In this document: in pieces, positions 1-6,757 of the stretch | Layout: every line of letters starts with the position of its first letter | How positions within the stretch are numbered: the first letter of the stretch is position 1 | Source: Hyphomicrobiales bacterium | GTDB lineage: Bacteria; Pseudomonadota; Alphaproteobacteria; Rhizobiales; Kaistiaceae | Length of the DNA stretch: 10,341 bases | Reading direction: 5' to 3' | NCBI GenBank assembly: GCA_017305815.1 | Contig: JAFKJZ010000444.1 | Span: 1-10,341, forward strand | Translations under genes and position numbers: made by a program | Notes under the pieces: generated by a model | What the model was told of the DNA's origin: nothing | The model's database searches: none | Seen by the model: the letters and a program-made list of their open reading frames with translations, nothing else

Positions 1-57
1 GCCTACCGGCCCCGCAGCAAGGCCGAGATCGACGCCATCCTCGCCACGCAGGACTGA
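1..57 (+). CDS. C-terminal tail of an unidentified protein (5' end outside window)
   Basis: An open frame runs from the first base to a TGA at 55-57. It encodes 18 residues beginning AYRPRSKAEIDAIL and ending ATQD. The codon use (mostly G/C third positions) matches the neighbouring genes, and the stop lies only 6 bp before the aldolase ATG. It is therefore probably the last part of the gene preceding the aldolase in the same operon. The fragment is too short to assign a family. A sugar-acid dehydratase or kinase would fit the missing steps of the pathway, but nothing in these 18 residues shows that. Confidence 0.6.
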   Translation, partial: AYRPRSKAEIDAILATQD

Positions 58-63
58 CCTCCG

Positions 64-711
64 ATGTTCATTTTCGACAGAATTTCCGCCCATGCGGTGG
101 TGCCGGTGATCGCGCTCGACGATCCCGCCGCCGCCCTTCCGCTCGCCGATGCGCTGATCGAAGGCGGCCTGCCGGTCGCCGAGATCACCTTTCGCACCTC
201 CGCCGCCCGCGCCACGATCGAGGCGATCGCCAGGGCGCGGCCGGAGCTGCTGGTCGGCGCCGGCACCGTGCTCGACGAGGCGCAGCTGGACCAGGCCGTC
301 GATGCCGGCGCCCGCTTCGCCCTGTCGCCCGGCCTCGACGCCGCCGTGCTCGCTCATGCCGCCAAGCGCGGCCTGCCGTTTGCGCCCGGCATCATGACGC
401 CGACCGATCTGCAGGCGGCGCTCCGGGCCGGCTGCTCGATGGTGAAGTTCTTCCCGGCCATGCCGGCCGGCGGCCCGTCGATGCTGAAGAACATCGCCGC
501 GCCGTATCTCCATACCGGCATCCGCTTCAACCCAACCGGCGGCGTCAGCATGGACAATCTGGCCGACTGGCTGTCGCTGAAGGAAGTCGCCGCCGTCGGC
601 GGCACCTGGATCGCCAGCCGCGCCGACATCGCCGCCGGCAACTGGTCGAAGATCACCGCCAATGCACGCGCCGCCGTGGCGCGCGTCGCCGAGATCCGGG
701 GGAATTCATGA
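64..711 (+). CDS. eda: 2-keto-3-deoxy-6-phosphogluconate (KDPG)-type aldolase
   Basis: This 215-aa protein has the length and motifs of class I KDPG/KHG aldolases, which cleave a 2-keto-3-deoxy (phospho)sugar acid to pyruvate and an aldehyde in the cytosol. Visible motifs are the catalytic Glu in EITFRT (E40), GAGTVL (65-70), SPG (88-90) and the Schiff-base lysine in MVKFFPA (K128). The late GGV segment belongs to the phosphate-binding region. The ATG at 64 follows the upstream stop by 6 bp; the ribosome binding site is weak (AGGA at about 49-52), so translational coupling is likely. Its stop overlaps the next start as ATGA (708-711). The family is certain. Whether the substrate is KDPG, KDPGal or a non-phosphorylated analogue cannot be told from sequence, and the symbol reflects family only. 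Confidence 0.93.
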   Translation: MFIFDRISAHAVVPVIALDDPAAALPLADALIEGGLPVAEITFRTSAARATIEAIARARPELLVGAGTVLDEAQLDQAVDAGARFALSPGLDAAVLAHAAKRGLPFAPGIMTPTDLQAALRAGCSMVKFFPAMPAGGPSMLKNIAAPYLHTGIRFNPTGGVSMDNLADWLSLKEVAAVGGTWIASRADIAAGNWSKITANARAAVARVAEIRGNS

Positions 712-1661
712 GCTACCAGCCCGCGATACGGCCGACCTTCTATTTCATCGGCGTCACCACCGCGAAGTCCTCGATCATGAAGGTGTTCCCGGAATGGGCG
801 CGCCATCTCGGCCTCGGCGACGTCGAGATGAAGGGCATCGATTTCGTGCCGCATGACGAGCCGGAGCGCTATCGCGAGGCGATCGCCTTCCTGAAGAGCG
901 ATCCGCTCTCGCTCGGCGCGCTGGTGACCACGCACAAGCTCGATCTCTTCGCCGCCTGCCGAGACATGTTCGACGAGATCGACCCGCATGCGCTGTTGAT
1001 GGAAGAGACGAGCTGCCTGTCGAAGCGCGACGGCCGGCTGATCTGCCACGCCAAGGACCCGATCTCGTCCGGCCTCTCGATCGACGGCTTCCTGGCGCCG
1101 AACCATTTCGCCGATACCGGCGCCGAGCTGTTCTCGATGGGCGCCGGCGGTTCGACCATCGCGTTGACCTGGCACCTGATGCAGCGTTCGCGCGGCGCCG
1201 ACCGGCCTACGCGCATCGTCGTCTCGAACCGCTCGCAGGCCCGCCTCGACCATATCGCCGCGATCCATCGCCAGCTCGGCACGGACATCCCGGTCGAATA
1301 TCGGCTCGCGCCCCGGCCGGAGGACAATGATGCGATCCTCGCCGGCATGAAGCCCGGCAGCCTCGTCATCAACGCCACCGGCCTCGGCAAGGACGCGCCC
1401 GGCTCGCCGCTTACCGACCAGGGCGTGTTCCCGCAGCGCGCCGTCGTCTGGGAGCTCAACTATCGCGGCGACCTCGTCTTCCTCGATCAGGCGCGCGCCC
1501 AGGAGAAGGCGCTGCAGCTGCAGGTCGAGGATGGCTGGACCTATTTCATCCATGGCTGGACGCAGGTGATCGCCGAGGTGTTCGACATCGAGATCCCGGT
1601 CTCGGGACCGGAATTCGACGCGATCGCCGCCATCGCCGCGCGGGCGACGGGGCGCGGCTGA
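708..1661 (+). CDS. Shikimate dehydrogenase-like NAD(P)-dependent oxidoreductase
   Basis: This 317-aa protein has the two-domain plan of the shikimate/quinate dehydrogenase family. The N-terminal substrate domain contains ALVTTHK, whose K77 aligns with the catalytic lysine of the usual VTxPxK motif. D117 in AKDPISSG stands at the place of the NTDG aspartate. A Rossmann domain follows with GAGGS (145-149), an NRSQAR segment resembling the NADP-binding NRxxxR motif, and INATGLG. The usual N-terminal SxSxP carboxylate-binding motif is not intact (TTAKSSIMK, 17-25), which argues against a biosynthetic AroE. The gene sits between an aldolase and a 2-hydroxyacid dehydrogenase with 4-bp and 1-bp overlaps, so a catabolic role on a hydroxy or keto acid is likely. 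The exact reaction is unknown. Confidence 0.82.
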   Translation: MSYQPAIRPTFYFIGVTTAKSSIMKVFPEWARHLGLGDVEMKGIDFVPHDEPERYREAIAFLKSDPLSLGALVTTHKLDLFAACRDMFDEIDPHALLMEETSCLSKRDGRLICHAKDPISSGLSIDGFLAPNHFADTGAELFSMGAGGSTIALTWHLMQRSRGADRPTRIVVSNRSQARLDHIAAIHRQLGTDIPVEYRLAPRPEDNDAILAGMKPGSLVINATGLGKDAPGSPLTDQGVFPQRAVVWELNYRGDLVFLDQARAQEKALQLQVEDGWTYFIHGWTQVIAEVFDIEIPVSGPEFDAIAAIAARATGRG

Positions 1662-2596
1662 TGGAGCGCATCCTGATCACGCCGCGCTCGCTGTCGAAGG
1701 GCGGCCATCCGGCGCTCGCCCTGCTCGAGGCGGCCGGCTATTCGCTCGCCATGCCGGCGCCGGGCGCGATCCCGGATGAGGCGGCGCTGATCGCGGCGCT
1801 GCCCGGCTGCGTCGGCTGGCTCGCCGGCGTCGAGCCGGTCAGCGAGCGCGTGCTGGAAGCGGCCGACCGGCTCCGCGTCATCAGCCGCAACGGCACCGGC
1901 GTCGACAATTTGCCGCTCCGCGCCATCGAGGATCGCGGCATCGAGCTGCGCCGGGCCGAAGGCACCAATGCGCGCGGCGTCGCCGAGCTGGCGCTCGCTC
2001 TGACGCTGGCGGGTCTCCGGCAGATCGTCTGGACGCATGAGGGCATGCGCAAGGGCGAATGGCCGCGCCAGATCGGCCGCGAGATGTGCGAGGCGACCAT
2101 CGGCATCGTCGGCCTCGGCGCCATCGGCGCCACGCTGGCGCAGCTCTGCCTCGACCTCGGCGCCAAGGTGCGCGGCTACGATCCCTTCGCCAATGCCGAA
2201 CGTGTCGTGCACGCGAACTTCACCCGCGTCGATCTCGAAGAGGCGATCACGGGCGTCGACGCGATCAGCCTGCATGCGCCGATGCCGGAGGACGGCCGTC
2301 CGCTGATCACTGCGGCGCGGCTCGCCGCCATGGCGCCGGCGACCGTCCTGGTCAACACGGCGCGGGCCGGGCTCGTCGATGCCGGGGCGCTGCTCGCGGC
2401 GCTCGATTCCGGCCGCGTCGCCTGCTACGCGACCGACGTGTTCGAGACCGAGCCGCCGATGCCGTCGCCACTGCTCGGCCACCCGAAGGTGGTACTGACC
2501 AGCCATATCGGCGGATTCACCGACGCCTCCGTCGAGCGCTCGACGGTGCGCGCCGTCGCCAATCTTCTCGACGCGCTCGCCCGCGATGCGCATTGA
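1661..2596 (+). CDS. D-isomer-specific 2-hydroxyacid dehydrogenase
   Basis: This 311-aa protein belongs to the SerA/glyoxylate-hydroxypyruvate reductase family, which interconverts 2-oxo acids and D-2-hydroxyacids with NAD(P)H. The N-terminal catalytic-domain segment GTGVDN (78-83) is present. So is the Rossmann motif GLGAIG (151-156), with an acidic residue (D174) at the end of strand 2 that suggests a preference for NAD. The catalytic set is complete: R235 in NTARAGLVD, E264 in the FETEPP segment and H282 in SHIGG. At this length it lacks the C-terminal ACT domain of many true phosphoglycerate dehydrogenases. The ATG overlaps the preceding stop as TGATG. In this operon a plausible job is handling a 2-keto acid such as hydroxypyruvate, glyoxylate or a sugar-derived intermediate, but the substrate is inferred only from context. 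Confidence 0.92.
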   Translation: MERILITPRSLSKGGHPALALLEAAGYSLAMPAPGAIPDEAALIAALPGCVGWLAGVEPVSERVLEAADRLRVISRNGTGVDNLPLRAIEDRGIELRRAEGTNARGVAELALALTLAGLRQIVWTHEGMRKGEWPRQIGREMCEATIGIVGLGAIGATLAQLCLDLGAKVRGYDPFANAERVVHANFTRVDLEEAITGVDAISLHAPMPEDGRPLITAARLAAMAPATVLVNTARAGLVDAGALLAALDSGRVACYATDVFETEPPMPSPLLGHPKVVLTSHIGGFTDASVERSTVRAVANLLDALARDAH

Positions 2597-3428
2597 GCGC
2601 CGGCCGGGCTTCCCGGCGCCCGGCCGCCCCGGCCTTAACTGGCTGGGGCAGGCCGGCTTCTGGATCGAGACGGGCCGGCACCGGATCCTGATCGATCCCT
2701 ATCTCTCCGACAGCCTGGCGAAGAAATACGCCGGCAAGCCGAACGACCATCGCCGGATGATGCCGGCGCCGATCGCGGTCGAGGCGTTGCCGCGACCGGA
2801 TCTCGTCCTCGTCACCCACGCCCATACCGACCACATGGATCCGGACACGCTGCGGCCGCTGGCGGCCCGCTTTCCGGATGTGCCCTTCGTCGTTCCGGCG
2901 GCAAGGATGGATGTCGCGTGGGAGCGGATCGGCGCGGGGGCAAAACTCATCGGCGTCGATGCGGGCGAGACTTTTGAGCCGGTCGAGGGCGTCACCATCA
3001 CGGTATTCCCGGCGGCGCACGAGACGCTGGAGCGCGACGGGGAGGGGCGGCATGTCTTCCTCGGCTACGGCATCCGCGCCGGTTGCATCAGCCTCTATCA
3101 TTCCGGCGACACCATCCCGTTCGAGGGCCTCACCGAATTGGTGCGCGCGTTCCGGCCCGATATCGCGCTGCTGCCGGTCAATGGCCGCGACGCCCAACGT
3201 CTCGCCGCCGGCATTCCTGGCAATTTGACCCTCGCCGAGGCGGTCGCGCTTGCCGGCGCGGCGCAGGCGGCATTCCTCGTGCCCCATCATTTCGGCCTGT
3301 TCGCCTTCAACACGGCCGACGAGGCGGCGATCGACGCCGCCGCGCCTGCGAGCGTTCGCCCGAAAATCGTCAAGCCGGCCGCCGACGAGACGCTGGCGCT
3401 TTTCGACGATATCGGCCCGGCGGAATAG
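2586..3428 (+). CDS. UlaG-like metallo-beta-lactamase-fold hydrolase (candidate lactonase)
   Basis: This 280-aa protein has a clear metallo-beta-lactamase fold. WLGQAGFWI (19-27) and the IDPYLSD strand-turn (36-42) are followed by the metal-binding THAHTDH motif (H78, H80, D82, H83). Further candidate ligands lie in AAHE, SGD and a late PHHFG segment. The opening WLGQAG and IDPYLSD stretches resemble the UlaG (L-ascorbate-6-phosphate lactonase) branch, although UlaG itself is longer. It is cytosolic, with no signal peptide. The gene overlaps the 2-hydroxyacid dehydrogenase by 11 bp and ends the operon. Lactone hydrolysis of an oxidised sugar would fit the dehydrogenases around it. Another hydrolase activity cannot be excluded, because this fold covers many reactions. 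Confidence 0.85.
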   Translation: MRIERRPGFPAPGRPGLNWLGQAGFWIETGRHRILIDPYLSDSLAKKYAGKPNDHRRMMPAPIAVEALPRPDLVLVTHAHTDHMDPDTLRPLAARFPDVPFVVPAARMDVAWERIGAGAKLIGVDAGETFEPVEGVTITVFPAAHETLERDGEGRHVFLGYGIRAGCISLYHSGDTIPFEGLTELVRAFRPDIALLPVNGRDAQRLAAGIPGNLTLAEAVALAGAAQAAFLVPHHFGLFAFNTADEAAIDAAAPASVRPKIVKPAADETLALFDDIGPAE

Positions 3429-3434
3429 GCGGAG

Positions 3435-3454
3435 CCGCGATCCCGTCGCGGTTT
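3435..3454. terminator. Hairpin between convergent operons
   Basis: CCGCGA (3435-3440) and TCGCGG (3446-3451) form a perfect 6-bp stem with a 5-nt loop, followed by TTT on the plus strand. It lies 7 bp beyond the stop of the MBL hydrolase gene and 14 bp before the stop of the convergent regulator gene. The position suits a transcription end for one or both operons. The T-run is short, so intrinsic termination may be weak. Confidence 0.45.
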
Positions 3455-3467
3455 GGCGCAGCCGGAT

Positions 3468-4223
3468 CTAGGTTTTCTGGCGCAGCATTTCGCGCATCTT
3501 GGCGAGGTTGTTGCGGTTCTTTTCAAGCAGCGTGGTCATTACCGCTCGCGCGGCGTCGGCGTCGCGGCGCTGGATTGCCTCCGCCACCAGCAGGTGGTCG
3601 TCCGGATATTGCGTGGCGGCCAGGTCGACCTCGATCGCCAGCGAGAAATTGGAGCGCAGCACCACCGCCACCGTCTGCATGAGGCTCAGCAGCATCTTGT
3701 TGTGGCAAGCCTCGAACATGCGGCGATGGAACAGGATGTCCGCTTCCACGCCGGCCAGCTTGTTGGGCGCCTTCTCCATCATTTCATAGGCTTCGAACAG
3801 CCGGAGGATCTCGATGGTCGTGCCGACCCTGGCTGCCATGGCGGCGACCTGCGGCTCGACAAGCTCGCGCAGCGTGTTGAGTTCGTCGACCAGATCCTCG
3901 TTGAGCGCTGGCTGGCTCAGCGACCATCCGAGCAGGTCCGGGTCGAGATAGTTCCATTCCTTGCGCGGCAGCACGGTCATGCCGGAGCCGCGGTCGGTGC
4001 GGACCAGCCCCTTGGCGGAGAGCAGCTTGATCGCCTCGCGCAGGACATTGCGGCTGACGCCGAGTTCGGCTGAGATCGTCGCTTCGACCGGCAGGTGCGT
4101 TTCCTCTGGATAGCGACCCTGCACGATCGCCGTGCCGAGGTCGTCGACGACCCGGTCAACCAGCGACACCTTGCGGTCGGGCTGCGCGTCCGCGGCCTTG
4201 CGCCGAGCCAATGCTTCCTTCAC
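3468..4223 (-). CDS. GntR/FadR-family transcriptional regulator
   Basis: This 251-aa protein has an N-terminal winged helix (about 19-88), including the recognition segment SRNVLREAIKLLSAKGL and the wing RGSGMTVLP. A C-terminal all-helical FCD ligand-binding domain follows (about 108-245). D162 and H166 in the ADILFH segment, and H210, match FCD metal-site positions. The residue where the last histidine usually falls (around 232) is leucine. GTG at 4223 is the likely start: it gives the basic N-terminus before the winged helix, and AGAGGGA stands 11 bp upstream on the minus strand. No in-frame ATG precedes the DNA-binding domain. It is the last gene of the minus-strand operon, 52 bp after the GMC gene. 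It probably controls this locus in response to a sugar-acid metabolite, with autoregulation, as is common in the FadR subfamily. Confidence 0.9.
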   Translation of the reverse strand: MKEALARRKAADAQPDRKVSLVDRVVDDLGTAIVQGRYPEETHLPVEATISAELGVSRNVLREAIKLLSAKGLVRTDRGSGMTVLPRKEWNYLDPDLLGWSLSQPALNEDLVDELNTLRELVEPQVAAMAARVGTTIEILRLFEAYEMMEKAPNKLAGVEADILFHRRMFEACHNKMLLSLMQTVAVVLRSNFSLAIEVDLAATQYPDDHLLVAEAIQRRDADAARAVMTTLLEKNRNNLAKMREMLRQKT

Positions 4224-4275
4224 CTGCGGCGGTTCCCTCTGCAGAAGAATCAGATGACGTAACGCAAGGCCTACC

Positions 4276-5883
4276 TCATTTGCCCTGGATGAGCGATACG
4301 GCCTTGCTGCCGAGGGCGAGGGCGATCGCGTTGGTATTGCCCGAGGGGATGAAGGGCACCGAAGCGCAATCGATCACCCGCAGGGCCTCGACGCCGCGCA
4401 CGCGCAGCTGGCTGTCGAGCACGGCCATGGGATCGCCGTCCGGTCCCATCTTGGCGGTGCCGCAGGGGTGATAGTTGGTCTTCACGAAGCGATAGCAGTG
4501 CTGAGCGAGGGCCTCGTCGCTCTCGACGTCGCGGCCCGGCAGCATTTCGGCCGCGATGTTGGATGCGATCGGTTCGGCGGCGAGCAGCCGCCTCGCAAAG
4601 CGCAGCGAGCGGATTGTCGTCTGCAGGTCCTCGTCCTCGCCGAAGAAGTTCGAATCGACGATCGGCTGGTCGGTGGCCCGGTCCGAACGCAGCTTGACCG
4701 AGCCGCGGGCCTTCGGGCGCAGCAGGCACGAGGTCAGCGTGACGCCATGCGTCGACTTCATGTCGGTGATGTCGCGGTCGAGATAGACGATCGGGGCGCA
4801 ATAGAGCTGGATCGTGGGCCGCTCGCCGCCATCGGGATCGTAGAACAGGCAGGATTCGATGCCGGTCGTCGTCACCGGCCCCGTGCCGAACAGCAGGTAC
4901 TGGAGGCCGTTGCGGATCATGTTCCAGCCCTTGTCCTGGCCGAAATAGCCGCTGGCGCGTCGGCTCGAGCAAATGACGGGGACCTCGTGGTGGTCCTGCA
5001 GGTTCTGACCCACGCCCGGCAGGTCGGCCTCGACCCGGATGCCGTGCTCGGCCAGATGCGAAGCCGGCCCGATGCCCGACAGCATCAGCAGCTTGGCGGT
5101 GTTGTAGGTGCCGGTGGCGACCAGCACTTCCTCGCTGGCCGTGGCGCGCTCGCTGCGGCCCTCATGGGTATAGTCGATGCCAACCGCCCGACCGTTCTCG
5201 ACGATGATTCGGGAGACCAGCGCGTCGGTGACGACGGTCAGCCGATTGTCGCGCATCGCGTCGGCGAGGAACGAGAAGACGGCGTCGCTCCGCCGCATCG
5301 CGCCGCCGGCCTTGCCCATGGTGTGCTGCATGATGCCGACGCCATTTTGCCGGCTGCCGTTGAAGTCGGCATTGAAGGGCAGGCCCATCGCCTGTGCGGC
5401 GAGGATGAAATCCTCGGTCATCTCGCAGAGCTGGCCGGGATCGGAGACCAGCAGCGTGCCGCCCGTGCCGTGATAGGCGTCGTTCAGGCGCCGGTTGTTT
5501 TCGAGCGAGGTGAAATGCGGCAGCAGGTCCTTGTAGGACCAGCCGCTGTCGCCGCCGAGATAGGTGTCCCAGTGATCGTAGTCCGCCTGCTGGCCGCGCA
5601 TGTAGACCATGGCGTTGACCGAACTGCCGCCGCCCAGCACCTTGGCCTGCGGCACGATCGGCGCGCGGCCGTTCAGCCGCGGCTGGGCCACGGTCTTGTG
5701 CATCTCCAGGAAGTCTTCGCGGCCGAGATATTTCATGTAGCCGGCCGGCATGCGCATCAGCCGCGCGCAGCGGGCCGGGCCGCGCTCCACCAGGAGGACG
5801 CGCGCGCCGAATTCCGACACGAGCCGTGCCGCCGCGACGCAGGCAGACGAGCCGCCGCCGGCAATGATGTAGTCGTACTTCAC
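4276..5883 (-). CDS. GMC-family FAD-dependent oxidoreductase (choline/alcohol/sugar dehydrogenase type)
   Basis: A GMC flavoprotein of 535 aa when read from the GTG at 5883. The N-terminal ADP-binding motif reads IIAGGGSSACVAAARL with E33 in VERG. The GMC signature GGGSSVNAM (84-92) follows. The catalytic pair near the C-terminus is H472 in NYHPCGTAKMG and N516 in PSGNTNA, with the 44-residue spacing seen in the family. The GTG start is preferred because GGGGGGA lies 6 bp upstream and translation begins directly at the FAD fold. The open frame extends upstream to 6036, but that adds unrelated residues overlapping the SDR gene. The third glycine of GxGxxG is alanine (A14). Likely role: oxidation of an alcohol or sugar hydroxyl, with electrons passed to oxygen or a respiratory acceptor. 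No signal peptide is visible. The substrate is unknown. Confidence 0.92.
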   Translation of the reverse strand: MKYDYIIAGGGSSACVAAARLVSEFGARVLLVERGPARCARLMRMPAGYMKYLGREDFLEMHKTVAQPRLNGRAPIVPQAKVLGGGSSVNAMVYMRGQQADYDHWDTYLGGDSGWSYKDLLPHFTSLENNRRLNDAYHGTGGTLLVSDPGQLCEMTEDFILAAQAMGLPFNADFNGSRQNGVGIMQHTMGKAGGAMRRSDAVFSFLADAMRDNRLTVVTDALVSRIIVENGRAVGIDYTHEGRSERATASEEVLVATGTYNTAKLLMLSGIGPASHLAEHGIRVEADLPGVGQNLQDHHEVPVICSSRRASGYFGQDKGWNMIRNGLQYLLFGTGPVTTTGIESCLFYDPDGGERPTIQLYCAPIVYLDRDITDMKSTHGVTLTSCLLRPKARGSVKLRSDRATDQPIVDSNFFGEDEDLQTTIRSLRFARRLLAAEPIASNIAAEMLPGRDVESDEALAQHCYRFVKTNYHPCGTAKMGPDGDPMAVLDSQLRVRGVEALRVIDCASVPFIPSGNTNAIALALGSKAVSLIQGK

Positions 5884-5897
5884 GCTTGTCCCCCCGG

Positions 5898-5926
5898 AAA
5901 AATGCCCCGCGCGGCCGGGCCGCGCG
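5898..5926 (-). terminator. Strong GC hairpin followed by T5 inside the operon (possible attenuator)
   Basis: Between the SDR stop (5942) and the GMC start (5883), an 8-bp perfect stem (5908-5915 paired with 5919-5926, loop of 3) is followed on the minus strand by GGGCA and then five T residues (5902-5898). This resembles an intrinsic terminator, except that the T-run begins 5 nt after the stem. It could reduce read-through into the GMC and regulator genes, or act as an mRNA processing or stabilising element. It also ends just before the GMC ribosome binding site. The structure is seen directly; its function is inferred. Confidence 0.5.
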
Positions 5927-5941
5927 AGGCCTGTCGTCGCA

Positions 5942-6712
5942 TCAGCGGCTGGTGTAGCCGCCATCGACCGGAATGACGGCGCCGGTGATATAGGCCGAGG
6001 CCGACGAGCACAGGAACACGGCCGCGCAGGCGACATCCTCGGGCTGGCCGGGCCGCGCCATCGGCGTCATCGCCTTCCAGGTCGGCGCCATTTCCGGGTC
6101 GGCGAGACCGCCGGCGGTCATGTCGGTGACGATGTAGCCGGGGGCGATCGCGTTGACGCGGATGTTCTCCGCCGCATAGTCGCTGGCGAGGCTCTTGGTC
6201 AGCATGTGCACGGCGGCTTTCGAGGCGTTGTAGGCGGCCTGGGGCTGCGGCACGAGCGAGACGAAGCCGGCGATGGAGCCGATGTTCAGGATCACGCCTT
6301 CGCCCTGCGCCCGCATCGGGCCGAGCGCCGCGCGGCAAGAGCGGAAGACGGAATCGAAGTTGACGGTCATCGACCGGCGAAAGCGCTCGTCGGAAAAGTC
6401 ATGCGTATCGCCGTGGTCGGCGATGCCGGCATTGTTGACGAGTATGTCGAGGCGGCCGGCGAGGCGGACCGCTTCGCGCACGAGCTCTCCCGGCGCCTCG
6501 GGATCTTCCATGTCGGCCTGGACATAGTCGACCTCGACGCCGTGGCTGCGCAGGCGGTCGAGCGCGGCCGGGTTGGCGGTGCGAGACGACACGATCAGCC
6601 GGGCGCCGGCTTCCGCAAAGGCTTCGGCAATGGCGAAGCCAAGTCCACGGGTGGCGCCCGTGACCAGGGCGACCTTGCCATCGAGACGCAGTTTTTCGGT
6701 GAGGACGGACAT
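5942..6712 (-). CDS. Short-chain dehydrogenase/reductase (classical SDR)
   Basis: A 256-aa classical SDR. The cofactor motif TGATRGLG (18-25), NNAG (93-96) and the active-site YNASK (Y161, K165) are present, with a candidate catalytic serine at S146 in NIGSIAG. The C-terminal PVDGGYTS closing segment is typical. Such enzymes oxidise or reduce hydroxyl/keto groups of sugars, polyols or sugar acids with NAD(P). The ATG at 6712 has a good ribosome binding site (AAAGGAG, 5 bp away). The gene lies 45 bp downstream of the permease gene and 58 bp upstream of the GMC gene on the same strand. A gluconate 5-dehydrogenase-like or polyol dehydrogenase role is possible, but the sequence does not fix the substrate. 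Confidence 0.93.
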   Translation of the reverse strand: MSVLTEKLRLDGKVALVTGATRGLGFAIAEAFAEAGARLIVSSRTANPAALDRLRSHGVEVDYVQADMEDPEAPGELVREAVRLAGRLDILVNNAGIADHGDTHDFSDERFRRSMTVNFDSVFRSCRAALGPMRAQGEGVILNIGSIAGFVSLVPQPQAAYNASKAAVHMLTKSLASDYAAENIRVNAIAPGYIVTDMTAGGLADPEMAPTWKAMTPMARPGQPEDVACAAVFLCSSASAYITGAVIPVDGGYTSR

Positions 6713-6757
6713 TCTGTCTCCTTTGTCGGTCGGAATGGGCGCGTCTGCGGCGCGGCC

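Noticed and set aside
354..1553. Minus-strand open frame of 399 codons opposite the aldolase and shikimate-dehydrogenase-like genes
   Set aside because: Its product is rich in Arg, Ala, Asp and Glu with no recognisable domain, and it lies antisense to genes with clear catalytic motifs. Long antisense frames are expected in GC-rich DNA.
4468..5976. Plus-strand open frame of 502 codons opposite the GMC gene
   Set aside because: It is a low-complexity His/Arg/Ala/Asp-rich translation with no family signature, while the minus strand carries full GMC motifs. It is a shadow frame.
5884..6036. Upstream extension of the GMC frame, adding 51 residues
   Set aside because: It would overlap the SDR gene by about 95 bp and adds Pro/Arg/Ala-rich residues before the FAD fold. 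The GTG at 5883 has a strong ribosome binding site and starts directly at the fold.
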